A DNA stretch of 64,000 bases, taken from positions 372,001-436,000 of the forward strand of contig NZ_ABTR02000001.1 of the NCBI RefSeq assembly GCF_000172975.1, written 5' to 3'. Positions within the stretch are counted from its first letter, which is position 1. Each line of letters opens with the position of its first letter. This DNA comes from Dethiosulfovibrio peptidovorans DSM 11002 (GTDB lineage: Bacteria; Synergistota; Synergistia; Synergistales; Dethiosulfovibrionaceae). A program made the translations under genes and the position numbers. Shown piece after piece: positions 12,770-20,498 of this stretch. A model generated the notes under the pieces. That model searched no databases and had not been told where the DNA came from. It was given only the letters and a program-made list of their open reading frames with translations.

Positions 12770-15300
12770 GACATTACCTCCCCTTCCAGATTCTCAAGGT
12801 GCTCAAGACATTCAAGGCTATTCAGATACTCCGGGTCGTCCGTCTGGTATTCCGGTGGATCATCAGGGGGGCCCGGTGCCCGGACGTCCTCTTCAGGGTC
12901 TCCACAAGGGGAAGGATTCTCCCTCGTGGGCTCTTCCTCCGGTGGTACTTCTTCCGGGATCTCCTCCACTACCTCCAGCTCTTCGTCTTCTTCGTCGTCC
13001 AGATCGTCCGGTAGATCTCCGTCGGGAGACCGTGCAAGTAAGGCGACCTGTCCGGTCCCTCGATCGACTTCCAGAGCCGGAGGTAATCCGTTCTCCTCCC
13101 GGCACTTGTTCAGATCATCCAGGCCGATAAGGATATCCTCTACACTCTCGTCCATCAGGCGGGACAGTTCGGAGACGGATAAGGCGTTTCCACAAGAAGG
13201 ATGGGGGTCTCTTGTAGGGGCGGGATCTGCAACCTTTGCAACTTTGCAACTTTCACCGTCCCAACCGTTGATATCACAAGGTTTATCAAAAGTTGCAAGG
13301 GAATCGCCTTTTGCAACTTTCCCTGTATCCTTGCAACTTTCCTCCTCTGCCCCAGGCAAAGTTGCAAAGGTTGCAGGGGTTGCAAAGGTTGCAGAGGTTG
13401 CAGAGGTTGCAAGAAAAAGATCTCTCGAAGAACCTTTTTTCTCTCCTTGTGGTAACTCGTACACACCCCTCCCCACTTTGATTAAAAGCCCCTTCTCTAC
13501 AAGCCTAGCAAGCCCGGCTTTTATAGTTCCAGGTCTCTCGTTGAGCCCCCTTATCACCTGCGCAGGGCTAAGGGGACAGTTCATCTCTTCAAAGAAGTCG
13601 ATAATGGCGGCCTCCTTCTCGGGGAGAGATTCGGCCTCCTCGACAAACAGCTCTTGGCTCGTCGCCCTTCTCCATCCAGGCCTGTCCCACAAGAGGGGGA
13701 TAGAATCGGTTTCATCCAGATCTCGCCCTTGCCGGTCCAGCTTTGCTCGATCCTCTCCTTCGCCTCGCTTCAAGAAAATCAGAGCATCAGCAGCCGCCGG
13801 AAGTCCCATACTGCCGCTCATGGATTCGATATCCTCACCCTTTGCCCCTTTCTTGAGATGATGAACAAGAAGGATAGCCGTCTCTGTTTTGTCGGCCAGC
13901 TTTTTCAACGGTCCGGCCATCTTGTAATCAGCCTCGAAGGCGTTAAGACCTTTTTCGGGAGAGGGTTTCACCTTGCCCCACGTATCAACGATCACCAAAG
14001 AGGGGTTCTTCTCAAGTATCAGCCTAGCCAGTTCCTCCATTCCTCCGTGGTCCAGAGGGGGAAGGTCGAACACCAACGAAAGGGTATCGCTCGGGCGCCT
14101 CATAGAGAGCCCCTTAGTACGGTCCTGTATCCTTCTCGGGGTATCCTCCAAGGCCGCATATATCACCGGGCCTTGTGTGGTCGTCTGCCCGAGAAAGGAA
14201 TATCCTTCCGACACCGCCAGCGCCATCTGCAACACCAGCCAGGACTTTCCCCTCTTCGGAGGTGACGCCAGAATGGAGAGGCCAGCCGGCACCAGTTGGT
14301 TCACCGCCCATTTCGTAGCCGGATACTCGGTATCCCATATGTCACCGATAGAGACGGCTTTTACCTCTCGCCGTTCCTCCTCTGCCAAGGCTTTTATTTC
14401 CGCTACCGCTTTGGAGGTGTTCAGCCGATCCATGAAATCTCTCCGGGCTTCGTCTATGCCTCTTTGGACAACAGCATCGTTCCAGTCGATGCCCTTATCG
14501 GGAGTGCATCGGAGGACGCCGGGAACCGCCTTCGCCGTCTCCTTCAACGCCTTTTCCCCTGGGGCGTCTCCGTCGGTGGCTATGACGATCTGTCTATCCG
14601 GGGATCTGCGCCTTATGGCCTCAGCTATCGGCTTGACGTTGTTTGTTCCGAAGACACACAGGACTTGATAGCCTTCTCCTACGATCTCCTTCACCGATGC
14701 CGCCGTGGCGTGTCCTTCGGTGAGGATTACGGGGCTTCCTTTAGGAGCATCGCCACAGGCCCAGACTGTGCCTTTTTTCGGTCCTTGGTGACGTTTGTCC
14801 CACTTGTTACGATCGTCCTTTCTGTACGTCACCCTCTGGACCGATACGACCTCACCGGTCTCTATGGATCTCCCAGGGACAAGTAACCAACCGTCGTACT
14901 GCCCGCCGGTCTCCATCCTGCAACCATGAGGGAATATCCCTTTCGCCACAAGGTAGGGATGATCTGCCGGGGCCGGTGATCCGCTTCCCCATGTACGCCG
15001 GGCCTCCTCGATCTTCTTATCTTCGACGGGGGAATCTTCCTTCTTGCGGGGAGCTCCAGAGGCCCGGTGCCCTGGTCCCTCCCATGGCGGGGGATTCACT
15101 CCAAGGCGTCCGGCCAGTTCCGAAAAGGTGCCTTTATCTCCGGTGGCGAAATCATTGAAACAACGGCCTTCAAGACTCACGGAAAACGAAGGGTTCTTAT
15201 CCTCTCGAAGAGGGGATCTCGTGGTTCCGTCGTCGCCCTTCCAAGTGATGTGATGAGGGAGGATTTCTTCACACCAGCGTTTCAGATCTGCCTTACTCAT
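12763..15300 (-). CDS. Primase-helicase: TOPRIM plus RepA-like AAA ATPase
   Basis: 845 residues. N-terminal primase-like module (RSPLREDKNPSFSV...FNDFATGDKGTFSELAGRLG) without the zinc cysteines. TOPRIM (about 195-290: PVILTEGHATAASV, IVIATDGDAPGEKA). AAA_25/RepA-type ATPase (about 330-520) with Walker A SPPKRGKSW, ALEDTPRRIQDR and Walker B LVIVDTW, then VHHLKKG. A winged helix (about 570-625) and a disordered C-terminal third with ATx tripeptide repeats and acidic runs. It would prime and unwind the element's own origin. Start after GGAGGTGAG, overlapping the upstream stop. The coding sequence of the linker contains iteron-like repeats. Confidence 0.9.
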   Translation of the reverse strand: MSKADLKRWCEEILPHHITWKGDDGTTRSPLREDKNPSFSVSLEGRCFNDFATGDKGTFSELAGRLGVNPPPWEGPGHRASGAPRKKEDSPVEDKKIEEARRTWGSGSPAPADHPYLVAKGIFPHGCRMETGGQYDGWLLVPGRSIETGEVVSVQRVTYRKDDRNKWDKRHQGPKKGTVWACGDAPKGSPVILTEGHATAASVKEIVGEGYQVLCVFGTNNVKPIAEAIRRRSPDRQIVIATDGDAPGEKALKETAKAVPGVLRCTPDKGIDWNDAVVQRGIDEARRDFMDRLNTSKAVAEIKALAEEERREVKAVSIGDIWDTEYPATKWAVNQLVPAGLSILASPPKRGKSWLVLQMALAVSEGYSFLGQTTTQGPVIYAALEDTPRRIQDRTKGLSMRRPSDTLSLVFDLPPLDHGGMEELARLILEKNPSLVIVDTWGKVKPSPEKGLNAFEADYKMAGPLKKLADKTETAILLVHHLKKGAKGEDIESMSGSMGLPAAADALIFLKRGEGEDRAKLDRQGRDLDETDSIPLLWDRPGWRRATSQELFVEEAESLPEKEAAIIDFFEEMNCPLSPAQVIRGLNERPGTIKAGLARLVEKGLLIKVGRGVYELPQGEKKGSSRDLFLATSATSATFATPATFATLPGAEEESCKDTGKVAKGDSLATFDKPCDINGWDGESCKVAKVADPAPTRDPHPSCGNALSVSELSRLMDESVEDILIGLDDLNKCREENGLPPALEVDRGTGQVALLARSPDGDLPDDLDDEEDEELEVVEEIPEEVPPEEEPTRENPSPCGDPEEDVRAPGPPDDPPEYQTDDPEYLNSLECLEHLENLEGEVMSW
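13361..13414. repeat. Six tandem 9-bp iterons (GTTGCAnnn) inside primase gene
   Basis: GTTGCA begins at 13361, 13370, 13379, 13388, 13397 and 13406, an exact 9-bp period. Six more copies in either orientation lie at 13228-13337. At protein level the array encodes ATS/ATF/ATP repeats. Iterons within a replication gene are known from lambdoid phage origins. Confidence 0.7.
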
Positions 15301-15527
15301 GACCTCACCTCCACCGGGGACTTATCGAGTAGGAAGTATTTCGAGAATCGATCTTCACCGGTATGACGAACAGAGAGGATCAAGTATCCGGCTTTTCGTA
15401 ACTCGTGGATTCTCGCCGCCAGGCGTGAGCAATCCCACCGTGCTGTGGCTTCCCTCTGGTCCAGCACGTCGCCTTTCTGTAGGGCCATGAGAATGGCTTT
15501 CTTGTGGCTTATCCTTCGGGCCGTCAT
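15297..15527 (-). CDS. Winged-helix/HTH protein
   Basis: 76 residues from the ATG at 15527 (GGAGGTGTG upstream). The sequence AILMALQKGDVLDQREATARWDCSRLAARIHELRKAGYLI matches the small phage helix-turn-helix family that sets up a winged HTH, and VRHTGEDRFSKYFL forms the wing. The stop overlaps the primase start (ATGA), so the two are translationally coupled. Likely DNA-binding helper of replication or regulation. Confidence 0.75.
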   Translation of the reverse strand: MTARRISHKKAILMALQKGDVLDQREATARWDCSRLAARIHELRKAGYLILSVRHTGEDRFSKYFLLDKSPVEVRS

Positions 15528-16723
15528 GCCGCACACCTCCCGGAGTCCACGACAAGGGACCGTCGCCGATATCGACCACGGGATACGTCACCACAAGGGA
15601 ACAGTTGAAGGGGTTCTAATAGTTGGGGATTATGAGAGGGTAAACGGTGATAGGGACAGCTCCGCCAGGATAACGGTGGGGCCGGTGGGTCTGATTCTCC
15701 AGATTCGTCGTCTCCCGAGTCGCCGCCACGAGTAGACACAGCCGACCGGTGATGGGACCTTGGGGCTCGTTGCCTTGTAGGTCTATGGGAAGGACGAACG
15801 GTGATTATCTGTTGTCTCGGTGGTTTGCGGGCTCCGTATGTAAGAAAATAAGGACGGGCCTTCCTTCTTATCCCCTTAAGTGCCTCAATAACCTGCTCAG
15901 GGGGGCTCTCAGCTGAGAGACCCGAGTCAAGATCCCCGAAAAAGGTTCTCCCCAGGATTTCCCCTAGCGTAGGGACACTACCCCCACGGCCCCTGTGGCT
16001 TGCCCAAACATCATCAGCCTGCATGTCTACTAATATAGAGTATCTGTCTACAAGTTCGGGGGAAACAGACCTAAGCTGTTCATCAACAGAAAGTTCCCAT
16101 CCTTCTTCTAGAGTTAAACCCATTTCTCGGGCTGTCCTCCAAAGGTGTTTTTTTACATATGGAGAGGCCCACGGGGAAAACTCCCCCCTTTCCAGATTGA
16201 AACACTCCAGTATCCGGACTCCATTATGAGCAAAACCGACAGCCACTCCTTCTTTGGATTTGACACTTGCAATGCAGGGGCCCGCATCGTGTTCAATACA
16301 AGGTGTTTCTATCCTTGTAAGACAATTTTCATGCCAACCTCTCCCTTTCTTTGTACTCTCGATCACCATTCGGAACAAGGATGTAGGAAGTTTTTTCTGA
16401 CAACACTCGTTTATTGTCTCTGCCATTAAAACGAGTCTCTCTAGCTCGTTCCTCACGAAATGCCCCAAAAAAGGAGAAAGGGAGGAAGAGAAACACAGAC
16501 CGTTCAAATAATCAAAGGTAGTGATATATTTATCGACCGAAGAACCATTGAACAGATTTTTTAAAGATTTACGGACAGTCTCCTCCAAGGCCCTATAAAT
16601 ATTTGCTCCAACTTCGTCAAACGTGCCATCTACTGGACATAACGCCCGCAACAAACGCCTAGCTTCATCAATAACCTTCGTATCCACAAGTAACTCTGTG
16701 CTATAATCTTGAGTAACAACCAA
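15524..16723 (-). CDS. Unrecognised protein; C-terminal quarter probably frameshifted
   Basis: 399 residues as read, TTG start with AAAGGAG 9 nt upstream. Residues 1-300 look like a real protein (helical N-terminus, then IETPCIEHDAGPCIASVKSK and WGxG-like features), family not recognised. After ARKPPRQQ the sequence turns into R/S/H/P-rich, low-quality text. In another minus frame (15805 down to a TAG at 15616-15618) the same DNA encodes a more natural sequence (VLPIDLQGNEPQGPITGRLC). A frameshift near 15805, or a hidden overlapping gene, is suspected. Confidence 0.55.
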   Translation of the reverse strand: MVVTQDYSTELLVDTKVIDEARRLLRALCPVDGTFDEVGANIYRALEETVRKSLKNLFNGSSVDKYITTFDYLNGLCFSSSLSPFLGHFVRNELERLVLMAETINECCQKKLPTSLFRMVIESTKKGRGWHENCLTRIETPCIEHDAGPCIASVKSKEGVAVGFAHNGVRILECFNLERGEFSPWASPYVKKHLWRTAREMGLTLEEGWELSVDEQLRSVSPELVDRYSILVDMQADDVWASHRGRGGSVPTLGEILGRTFFGDLDSGLSAESPPEQVIEALKGIRRKARPYFLTYGARKPPRQQIITVRPSHRPTRQRAPRSHHRSAVSTRGGDSGDDESGESDPPAPPLSWRSCPYHRLPSHNPQLLEPLQLFPCGDVSRGRYRRRSLVVDSGRCAA

Positions 16724-16778
16724 CGCTACCAGCTCCTTTCCGCCGCCTTCCAGCCCTCGGGAGACGGCTTTCTTTTTG

Positions 16779-17000
16779 TCACGCCGCCGGAATCGGCCTT
16801 CCTGTCTCCCGGTCCCATATGTCCGTCGCCTCGCAACCCAAAAACGCCGCCAGCTTCTCCGCTTCGTCCCCTCGCAATGGCCTACTGTGCAACCACAGAG
16901 AAACCCGCTGTTCCGCTAGCCCCGCCTTACGGGATAACTCCCTGTCCGATCCGATACCCATGTTGAGCCTGTACCGCCTGTACGCAGGGAAACACTTCAT
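16779..17000 (-). CDS. Cro/CI-type HTH regulator, first gene of leftward operon
   Basis: 73 residues from the ATG at 17000 after GGAGGTGG; a GTG nine bases upstream would overlap that site. HTH seen as GSDRELSRKAGLAEQRVSLWLHSRPLRGDEAEKLA, split by residues typical of the YdaS/Cro group. Ends with a Pro/Ala tail. Directly behind a perfect extended -10 promoter, so it is probably the early regulator controlling the replication operon. Confidence 0.8.
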   Translation of the reverse strand: MKCFPAYRRYRLNMGIGSDRELSRKAGLAEQRVSLWLHSRPLRGDEAEKLAAFLGCEATDIWDRETGRPIPAA

Positions 17001-17042
17001 GGTCTCCACCTCCTCTTAAGAAAATTTTATTTCCTACGATCC

Positions 17043-17051
17043 ATTATACCA
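17043..17051 (-). promoter_or_regulatory. Extended -10 promoter of leftward replication operon
   Basis: On the minus strand TGGTATAAT gives a perfect -10 with the TG extension, 43 bp upstream of the ATG at 17000. A weak -35 (TTGTAA) lies about 15 bp further upstream, consistent with extended -10 dependence. Confidence 0.65.
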
Positions 17052-17193
17052 CTATAGGGTCTTTTACAAGGAGCAACATTGCCCTAAAAACGGGCACAAA
17101 GCCTTGCAACACAAGGGGAATAACGCCAAACGCTCCAAAAACCCCACACCCCATATATAGCGTATGCACATTAACCAACGATGTCGATGGTAG

Positions 17194-17238
17194 TCATAGA
17201 GCATCATAGAGCGTCATACAGAGTCATACAGAGTCATT
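17194..17238. repeat. Five TCATA repeats at exact 10-bp spacing
   Basis: TCATA (last copy TCATT) begins at 17194, 17204, 17214, 17224 and 17234, in units of the form gTCATAgaGc. One site per helical turn on one DNA face. It lies between the leftward operon promoter and the right tRNA-Gln repeat, where integrase arm sites or excisionase sites are expected. Confidence 0.65.
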
Positions 17239-17306
17239 TCAAGGGAAGATAGCCACCGTCTAGTGTTTCCTATGAGGGAAAAAATAGTTACAATGAGGGT
17301 ACAACA

Positions 17307-17353
17307 AAAGCCCCACCTTCAACCCTGCTGGAACAGGGAAAAGACGGGGCTAC
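17307..17353 (-). terminator. Terminator-like hairpin downstream of right tRNA-Gln
   Basis: AGCCCC (17309-17314) pairs with GGGGCT (17346-17351), and CCCTG pairs with CAGGG inside; minus transcripts run into a short T tract. It is a diverged copy of the hairpin at 5235-5282. Confidence 0.6.
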
Positions 17354-17479
17354 TGTGTTAACGTCCATACCATGGATCTATCTTTTTTCATTGAAGTAAA
17401 TGCGTCAAATTATGTAAATCCGTCGTTATTGGAGGGCATTTTAAACTCCATCAAAAGCTCTAAACCACTGGTATTACAG

Positions 17480-17562
17480 GCATTGGCTGCCCCGCCTGGA
17501 TTCGAACCAGGATCGACGGAACCAAAATCCGTTGTGCTGCCTTTGCACCACGGGGCAAAAAA
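17480..17562. repeat. Right attachment repeat (attR candidate), 83 bp
   Basis: Exact copy of 5397-5479, containing the whole tRNA-Gln gene. Confidence 0.85.
17484..17557 (-). tRNA. tRNA-Gln(TTG), right copy
   Basis: 74 nt, identical to the left copy. A TATAAT hexamer (minus strand, 17583-17578) stands about 20 bp upstream of its 5' end, so this copy keeps a plausible promoter and is likely the functional host gene. Confidence 0.95.
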
Positions 17563-17595
17563 CACATCGCAAGGGGTATTATAGAGTAGAAACGG

Positions 17596-18891
17596 CTAAA
17601 TTTCCACCGTCTCTCTCATCTTCTCTATCTCCTCTCTCAAAGGAACCTCCACGTCGGACTCCAAGTCGAGCTTTACCAGTCGACCGTCCCGGACTACCTG
17701 GGATGCTCCTACGAAAAGATGGACCGTATTTCCGTCCTTATCATCCACCCTGAAATCGCATAGACGCCCCGGCCTGAAAGGTCCTATCTTTTTATCTCCG
17801 AAGGCAAATGTCCCCTTCCCTATCTCATCGATCACGGAACGCGAGACAACCCCATCGTACCTATTTATGAGGAAGGATCTCTCTTTCTCCAACGACAGAT
17901 CGTCGTTGCTAGCCTCTCCGTCGGTTCCGAGAAACAGGGGAATAGAGGAATCGACCAGGCCAGGAAGATCGGGAAAACCGACTCCAACCCTATCGTTCAT
18001 CCTGGGATTCACGACTGCGGAAATTCCTCTATCGGCCATCAAGCCCCTCTCCGTTTCATCCACCCAACAACAATCGGACACAATCATTTTATCCAGCCCA
18101 GGGACCTTGCCTGAACTCACCAGAGAATCCAGAAACTCCACAGGACGACATCCATAATTATCAAGGGATATATCGACATCTCCCTTGTCCTCCGATAGAT
18201 GAAACTGGACGGGACGATCCAACTCGTAGCCAACACGGAGGGCGGTCACGATAGCGTCCTTGGTGGAACCGTGCATGCTGTGAACCGCCGGTGCGACCAC
18301 AACATCGGATCCCTCAAGTTCCATAAGCTCCCTGAGATACCTCTCTCCGTTCTCGGCAGTCTCGTAATATCCTTCTTGAGACCTCCTCTTACCCTCATAG
18401 GCATCCTTGGATATCACATCGTAGGTCATCCTGCCAAAGATAAGCCTGATCCCGACGTCCCTTGCCGCTGCTATGACCTCTCTATCGTACAGGTTTCCCC
18501 TGCCGTTATGCAGGTAGAAGGAGACCATGACCGTCGACGTACCGTAAAGGGCCATCCTGGAAAAAGCCCTTCGGCATGCCAGCCGAACCTGCCTAGGAGT
18601 GAGAAAGGGACTGTAACGGTAGATGGTGTTACGACACCAGATACCCAGATCCCAGGCGGGATCGACCATATCGACATATATGGATTGTTCCGGATGAGAA
18701 TGAGCGTTGAACTGGCCCTGTCGAATCACGGCATCGGGATGGAATACCCTTACGGGAACCGACCCGGAAACGGTCAACTCTCCCCATCCTACCGCCTCTA
18801 TCCTATCTCCATTGGCCAATACGTAGCCACGATCGATACGTCCGTCAAGCTCTAGAGAACCTATAAAAAGTCGCCTATTGTTCAAAATCAT
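17596..18891 (-). CDS. Metal-dependent amidohydrolase (chlorohydrolase/TRZ-ATZ type)
   Basis: 431 residues from the ATG at 18891 (GATGGGGGA site); upstream in-frame starts reach into the Ppx gene region without a site. Seen: the composite beta-sandwich ends with an IDRGYVLANGDRIEAVG-type start, metal ligands HxH in GQFNAHSHPE, His in VQFHLSED, and Asp in LFLGTDGEASND. Family knowledge: hydrolytic deamination or dechlorination of ring or guanidino compounds; substrate unknown. Last gene of the ppk1-CHAD-ppx operon direction, 29 bp after ppx. Confidence 0.88.
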   Translation of the reverse strand: MILNNRRLFIGSLELDGRIDRGYVLANGDRIEAVGWGELTVSGSVPVRVFHPDAVIRQGQFNAHSHPEQSIYVDMVDPAWDLGIWCRNTIYRYSPFLTPRQVRLACRRAFSRMALYGTSTVMVSFYLHNGRGNLYDREVIAAARDVGIRLIFGRMTYDVISKDAYEGKRRSQEGYYETAENGERYLRELMELEGSDVVVAPAVHSMHGSTKDAIVTALRVGYELDRPVQFHLSEDKGDVDISLDNYGCRPVEFLDSLVSSGKVPGLDKMIVSDCCWVDETERGLMADRGISAVVNPRMNDRVGVGFPDLPGLVDSSIPLFLGTDGEASNDDLSLEKERSFLINRYDGVVSRSVIDEIGKGTFAFGDKKIGPFRPGRLCDFRVDDKDGNTVHLFVGASQVVRDGRLVKLDLESDVEVPLREEIEKMRETVEI

Positions 18892-18920
18892 TCCCCCATC
18901 TCCATCAGAAGATAGGGATA

Positions 18921-20483
18921 TTATACCGCTAGAAGGGAAAAAGTTCTCCCGAAAATTTTCTTGAAATCCGTCATATCCCTCTCGACGGCCCATCTCTCCA
19001 GCTCCCACTCCTCCGGTTCTCTCAGGCTCAAGGATAGACGAACCCTCTTACCCTCGCTCTCGAATATAGCCCCCTCGATGATAGACCGGTGGCTCCTGTC
19101 CATGCTCTCGGCCATCCTCAAAAAAACGCCGCATTTTCTTACTATCGCGACTCCCCAGCCATCGAGACCGGAAATCATGGGATCGCTTTTTTTGGGCCTC
19201 TTTCCTCTGTGATAGTTGACCAAAGAGGACATAATCTGAAGCTCCATGTCGGTAAAGCCCAACAACTGGGCGTTTCTCACAATATACGCGCCATGGTGAT
19301 GGTGATCGCTGAAGGAAAGGAACATGCCTATATCGTGCAGCAAAGAGGCATAATAAAGAAGCTCTCTCGCACCTGCCCCTAGATCGTGGAGCCCTAATTT
19401 CCCGGAACTGTCGAACAGGTCCAGAGCCAGTTTGGCGATATGCCTTCCGTGTCGTTCGTCGAACCCACATGAGCGCCCCAGCCGAAGTACGCTCTCCTCC
19501 CTGATGGAAAGTCCCTCAATCAGACCGTGTTTCACTAGGTAATCCTCAAGCATACCGTTTCTAAGGCTTCTGTCGGTCACGGTAACCCTGTCGAGGCTGA
19601 GCTCCTCCATAACGGTCTCCATGATAGCCGCACCGGTTATTATTATGTCCTTTCTTCGGCTGGACACGCCCTTTACCTTTTCCCTTTCGTCGGCGGACAT
19701 AGGACATAAAACTCGAGAGACCTTTCTCAACGCATCCAGGGACAGGACAGGACCGTCCACGGGAACGTCTATCAAGTCGGGAAAAAGCCCGGCAGCGATT
19801 TCCTGTAGATGTCTGGCCGTTCCGGATGACGCGAAGACCCTCTTGAACTGAGACGACCTTATGTGTTTTAAAGAGCGGATTCCTCGTCCTCTTACGTAGC
19901 GCTTCATGTCCCTGTAGAGTTCTTTCGAGACAGGGCCAACATAGTCGGAGGGGAAAAAATCGTTATAAAGCCTTATAGTCCCGGCCTTTAGGGAATCCAG
20001 AAAGGAAAAATCGTTCTGTCCTCCCAGGATAAGCTCGGTACTTCCTCCGCCAATATCTATAAAGAGAGCTTCGTCGTTACCTAGATGGTAGCCTCTGGCC
20101 ACTCCCAGGTGTATAAGCCTGGCCTCCTCCAGTCCCGATATAATCTTCAGATCGAGACCAGCTTCTTTTTTAACCCTGTTGATAAAGACATCGGCGTTTT
20201 CCGCGTCCCTCGTGGCCGAGGTAGCTACGGCCATAACGTCCGAGACTCCCAGGCTCCGGGCTAACTGAGCGAAACGACTCAGCACCAGGATCGCTCTGTC
20301 CATGGCATCTGAGGTCAACCTATTAGTCTTGAACTCGCCCTCGCCGAGGCGGACCGACTCTTTTTGATCCGACAGCACGTGGAAAACTCCGTCGTTACGC
20401 AGAGAGACGACCAAAACCCTGGCGGAGTTCGTCCCTAGATCTATAAAAGCGGCTCTCCTGTCGTTTCCCTCTCCCGGTCCCAT
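18921..20483 (-). CDS. ppx: Exopolyphosphatase / pppGpp phosphohydrolase with HD domain
   Basis: 520 residues. N-terminal actin-like ATPase folds of Ppx/GppA: AAFIDLGTNSARVLVV (phosphate 1), ATSATRDAENADVF, FIDIGGGSTELILG (phosphate 2), FASSGTARHL. The C-terminal part is HD-type (YYASLLHDIGMFLSFSDHHHHGAYI). Degrades polyphosphate chains or the alarmone pppGpp. Start after GGAGGAGGTGG. Sits 15 bp after a CHAD gene and downstream of ppk1, a complete synthesis-binding-degradation set. Confidence 0.93.
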   Translation of the reverse strand: MGPGEGNDRRAAFIDLGTNSARVLVVSLRNDGVFHVLSDQKESVRLGEGEFKTNRLTSDAMDRAILVLSRFAQLARSLGVSDVMAVATSATRDAENADVFINRVKKEAGLDLKIISGLEEARLIHLGVARGYHLGNDEALFIDIGGGSTELILGGQNDFSFLDSLKAGTIRLYNDFFPSDYVGPVSKELYRDMKRYVRGRGIRSLKHIRSSQFKRVFASSGTARHLQEIAAGLFPDLIDVPVDGPVLSLDALRKVSRVLCPMSADEREKVKGVSSRRKDIIITGAAIMETVMEELSLDRVTVTDRSLRNGMLEDYLVKHGLIEGLSIREESVLRLGRSCGFDERHGRHIAKLALDLFDSSGKLGLHDLGAGARELLYYASLLHDIGMFLSFSDHHHHGAYIVRNAQLLGFTDMELQIMSSLVNYHRGKRPKKSDPMISGLDGWGVAIVRKCGVFLRMAESMDRSHRSIIEGAIFESEGKRVRLSLSLREPEEWELERWAVERDMTDFKKIFGRTFSLLAV

Positions 20484-20498
20484 CGAGCCACCTCCTCC

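Larger units (their letters stand above)
5397..17562. mobile_element. 12.1-kb integrative element at tRNA-Gln (phage satellite or IME-like)
   Basis: Bounded by an 83-bp perfect direct repeat (5397-5479 and 17480-17562) that contains a whole tRNA-Gln gene; one repeat unit plus interior is 12,083 bp. Cargo: tyrosine integrase beside the left end, DUF4065 toxin-antitoxin pair, hairpin-dense region, Cro-like regulator, and a leftward replication module (regulators, primase-helicase, SF2 helicase, RuvC-like resolvase, late-regulator-like pair). No structural, packaging, lysis or conjugation genes are visible. Organisation resembles phage-inducible islands or other helper-dependent elements; that assignment is inference. 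Confidence 0.85.

Noticed and set aside
13361-13414. CRISPR array
   Set aside because: The 9-bp tandem units have no spacers; they are iteron- or linker-type repeats.
12332-13861. 509-residue plus-strand ORF opposite the primase-helicase gene
   Set aside because: Ser/Arg/Gly-rich low-complexity shadow of the real minus-strand gene; no ribosome site and no domain.
17372-17753. ORFs over the right tRNA-Gln
   Set aside because: Chance frames through the tRNA; similar frames appear at the left copy because the DNA is duplicated.
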